Assembly: GCA_023391635.1 (NCBI GenBank) | Contig: JAEWAQ010000052.1 | Coordinates: forward strand, 186,001-250,000 | Direction: 5' to 3' | Origin: Bacillota bacterium | GTDB taxonomy: Bacteria; Bacillota; Bacilli; Paenibacillales; Paenibacillaceae | DNA length: 64,000 bases | The notes under the pieces: model-generated | Seen by the model: only the letters and a program-made list of their open reading frames with translations | The model's database searches: none | What the model was told of the DNA's origin: nothing | Program-made: the position numbers and the translations under genes | Shown here: piece after piece, positions 62,686 to 64,000 of the stretch | How the letters are laid out: each line of letters opens with the position of its first letter | Numbering within the stretch: position 1 is the first letter of the stretch

Positions 62686-63531
62686 CTACCCTGCGGAAAA
62701 CACAACTTCCACTTCCTGGTCTTCATCGCCGCCCGCGGCGGTGTCGGCATCCACCCGGTGGAAGCTCGGATAACACCCTAACGTTCGTTCCGCCGCTTCC
62801 ACGATCGCCGGCTCCGTCAGCCGTCTCGTCGTAATCCGGACGGCATCGTCCGCAATCTCCACATCGCGCCAGCACGGCAAGCATACGGCCGAAGCCGTCT
62901 GCACGAAAGTCCAGTTTCCTCTCCTTATAATAGACTGAATATGATTATGGCCGTTAAACCAAATGCAAGGCGCTTGAACGCTCTCCAATATTCTCCCCAA
63001 AGCGTTCGCTTGCTCGATGCGCATCATCTCCTGCTCGGTCAATGCCGTCGTGCCGGGAAGCGGATGGTGGGCGAATACGAAGACGGGCTTGCCGTCCGAT
63101 CGTGCCAGCTGTTCGGCGAACCAATCCAGTTTCCGATCTTCCAGCCGGCCTCCCCAATCCATCTTGCTCTTCACCTGGCAGCTGTCGAGGAAGACGAACA
63201 AGCCAAGTTCTTTAAGCATCGCCCCATGCCCATCCGCGATCGGCGGCGTGCTCCCCCACTGTTCCGCTTGCGAGGCGTCTGCCGTGTACAGGTCGTGATT
63301 GCCCGGAATATGAACGAAAGAAGCCCGCTTGCCCAGTGAATCGATGATCGAAAATACACTGCGGTATTCCGCCTCCTCGCCGTTCTGGGTGATGTCGCCC
63401 AAGGAAACGTACCAGTCGGCGGCCGGCTCATCCTGAAAGAAGTGCCGCAAATAGTCCCGGAAGAACGTGTCCCCGATCTCGTTCTCCTTGTTCAACATAT
63501 AATGCAAGTCAGCCATTAAGCGAATACGCAT
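62686..63531 (-). CDS. Calcineurin-like metallophosphoesterase
   Basis: This 281-residue enzyme has the two-metal phosphoesterase motifs in order: MADLHY (DxH), SLGDITQNG (GDxxxxG), IPGNHDLY (GNHD), FAHHPLPG and NGHNHIQS (GHxH). It has no signal peptide. Members hydrolyse phosphodiesters such as cyclic nucleotides or sugar phosphates. The ATG follows AAGGAG of the preceding permease stop by 9 bases, so it is translated with a sugar-import operon and may act on an imported phosphorylated compound. Confidence 0.85.
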   Translation of the reverse strand: MRIRLMADLHYMLNKENEIGDTFFRDYLRHFFQDEPAADWYVSLGDITQNGEEAEYRSVFSIIDSLGKRASFVHIPGNHDLYTADASQAEQWGSTPPIADGHGAMLKELGLFVFLDSCQVKSKMDWGGRLEDRKLDWFAEQLARSDGKPVFVFAHHPLPGTTALTEQEMMRIEQANALGRILESVQAPCIWFNGHNHIQSIIRRGNWTFVQTASAVCLPCWRDVEIADDAVRITTRRLTEPAIVEAAERTLGCYPSFHRVDADTAAGGDEDQEVEVVFSAG

Positions 63532-63537
63532 GTCGAA

Positions 63538-64000
63538 TTACTCCTTGACCGAGCCCAATACGATTCCGTGAATAAAGTAGCGTTGCAATAACGGATAGAC
63601 GAGCAAAATCGGAAGCATGCTCACCATGACTTTGGCCGCGTTCAGCCCATGGTCCGACATTTTGAGCAGCAGCTCCATCCGGTCCGGATCGATGTCGTCC
63701 ATCTGCTGCGCCTGCAGCATGAACATATTAATGTACGTTTGCAGCGGCAGTTTGTCCGGACTGTGGATCAGCAGCAAGCCGTCGAAGAATGCGTTCCAGT
63801 GTCCAACCAGGCTAAACAAGGTGACCGTTGCCAGCGCCGGTACCGACAGCGGAATGTACATTTTGATCAGCTTGTACCACGGACCCGCACCGTCCATTTC
63901 CGCCGCTTCGTCGAGCTCCTTGGGCAGGCTGCGCAAGAAGTTCATCAACAGGATCACGTTGAACACCGGCACCGCCTTCGGCAGCACGAGCGCCCAGATC
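63538..64000 (-). CDS. LplC-type carbohydrate ABC permease (5' end beyond the window)
   Basis: The C-terminal 153 or so residues of a sugar permease are visible; the reading frame stays open to the window edge, so the gene is truncated only by the window. The EAA loop is DEAAEMDGAGPWYKLIKMYIP and the tail LLQRYFIHGIVLGSVKE matches the LplC group. It is encoded upstream of the metallophosphoesterase gene, six bases apart. A binding protein and a partner permease are expected upstream of the window edge. Confidence 0.87.
   Translation of the reverse strand, partial: IWALVLPKAVPVFNVILLMNFLRSLPKELDEAAEMDGAGPWYKLIKMYIPLSVPALATVTLFSLVGHWNAFFDGLLLIHSPDKLPLQTYINMFMLQAQQMDDIDPDRMELLLKMSDHGLNAAKVMVSMLPILLVYPLLQRYFIHGIVLGSVKE

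Overview
The window looks like the chromosome of a Paenibacillaceae member (Paenibacillus or a close relative such as Cohnella). Coding DNA is GC-rich. Starts follow strong AAGGAGG-type ribosome sites and are often GTG or TTG. The gene content is typical of that group: lipoprotein sugar-binding proteins with LplB/LplC-type permeases, a YesM/YesN two-component pair, LacI regulators, DUF5696 and YIP1 membrane proteins, and many glycosidases. I see no rRNA, tRNA, CRISPR array, insertion sequence or phage gene. These assignments rest on reading motifs by eye; no database search was run.

Layout. (1) 66-635: an AdaA-type alkylation-damage regulator, followed by a 380-base gap with nested inverted repeats. 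(2) 1018-6645, minus strand: an operon of Gfo/Idh dehydrogenase, ROK kinase, NagA, nucleoside hydrolase, amidohydrolase and a small Rieske protein. (3) 6792-7823: a LacI regulator with its own promoter and operator. (4) 7933-33194, minus strand: a 25-kb run of closely packed genes. It opens with a membrane-anchored binding protein fused to carbohydrate-binding-like modules, followed by two permeases, an NHL-repeat protein, a YIP1 protein, a DUF5696 protein, two more permeases and a second binding protein. Catabolic enzymes follow: MDR dehydrogenase, Gfo/Idh, PhyH dioxygenase, GH13-like enzyme, SolA-type flavin oxidase, GH42-like protein, second nucleoside hydrolase, lyxose isomerase and a neopullulanase-like GH13. 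The same 12-base operator core lies before region 2 and twice before region 4, so the LacI protein of region 3 probably controls both. (5) 33195-33963: a gene-free stretch packed with hairpins. (6) 33964-40521, minus strand: an autoregulated LacI gene overlapping a MacAB/FtsX-type ABC system with two ATPases, one of which ends in an AbrB-like domain. (7) 40842-43663, plus strand: a RpiR regulator with NagB and NagA for amino-sugar use. (8) 43836-57365, minus strand: a YesN/YesM pair, an LplABC-type importer, an alginate-lyase-family protein, a GH42 beta-galactosidase and a large secreted multidomain glycosidase. (9) 57744-61354, plus strand: a manganese-type (MntABCD-like) ABC importer with an MntR-like box. 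(10) 61444-62538: a chromosomal ParM-like actin homologue. (11) 62686-64000, minus strand: a metallophosphoesterase behind a truncated sugar permease.

Taken together, this is a saprophyte's polysaccharide-use region. Regions 2-4 look like one regulon for import and oxidative breakdown of an unusual, perhaps N- or O-substituted, sugar or glycoconjugate. Region 8 looks like a separate polysaccharide locus with its own two-component control. The substrates cannot be read from sequence alone.
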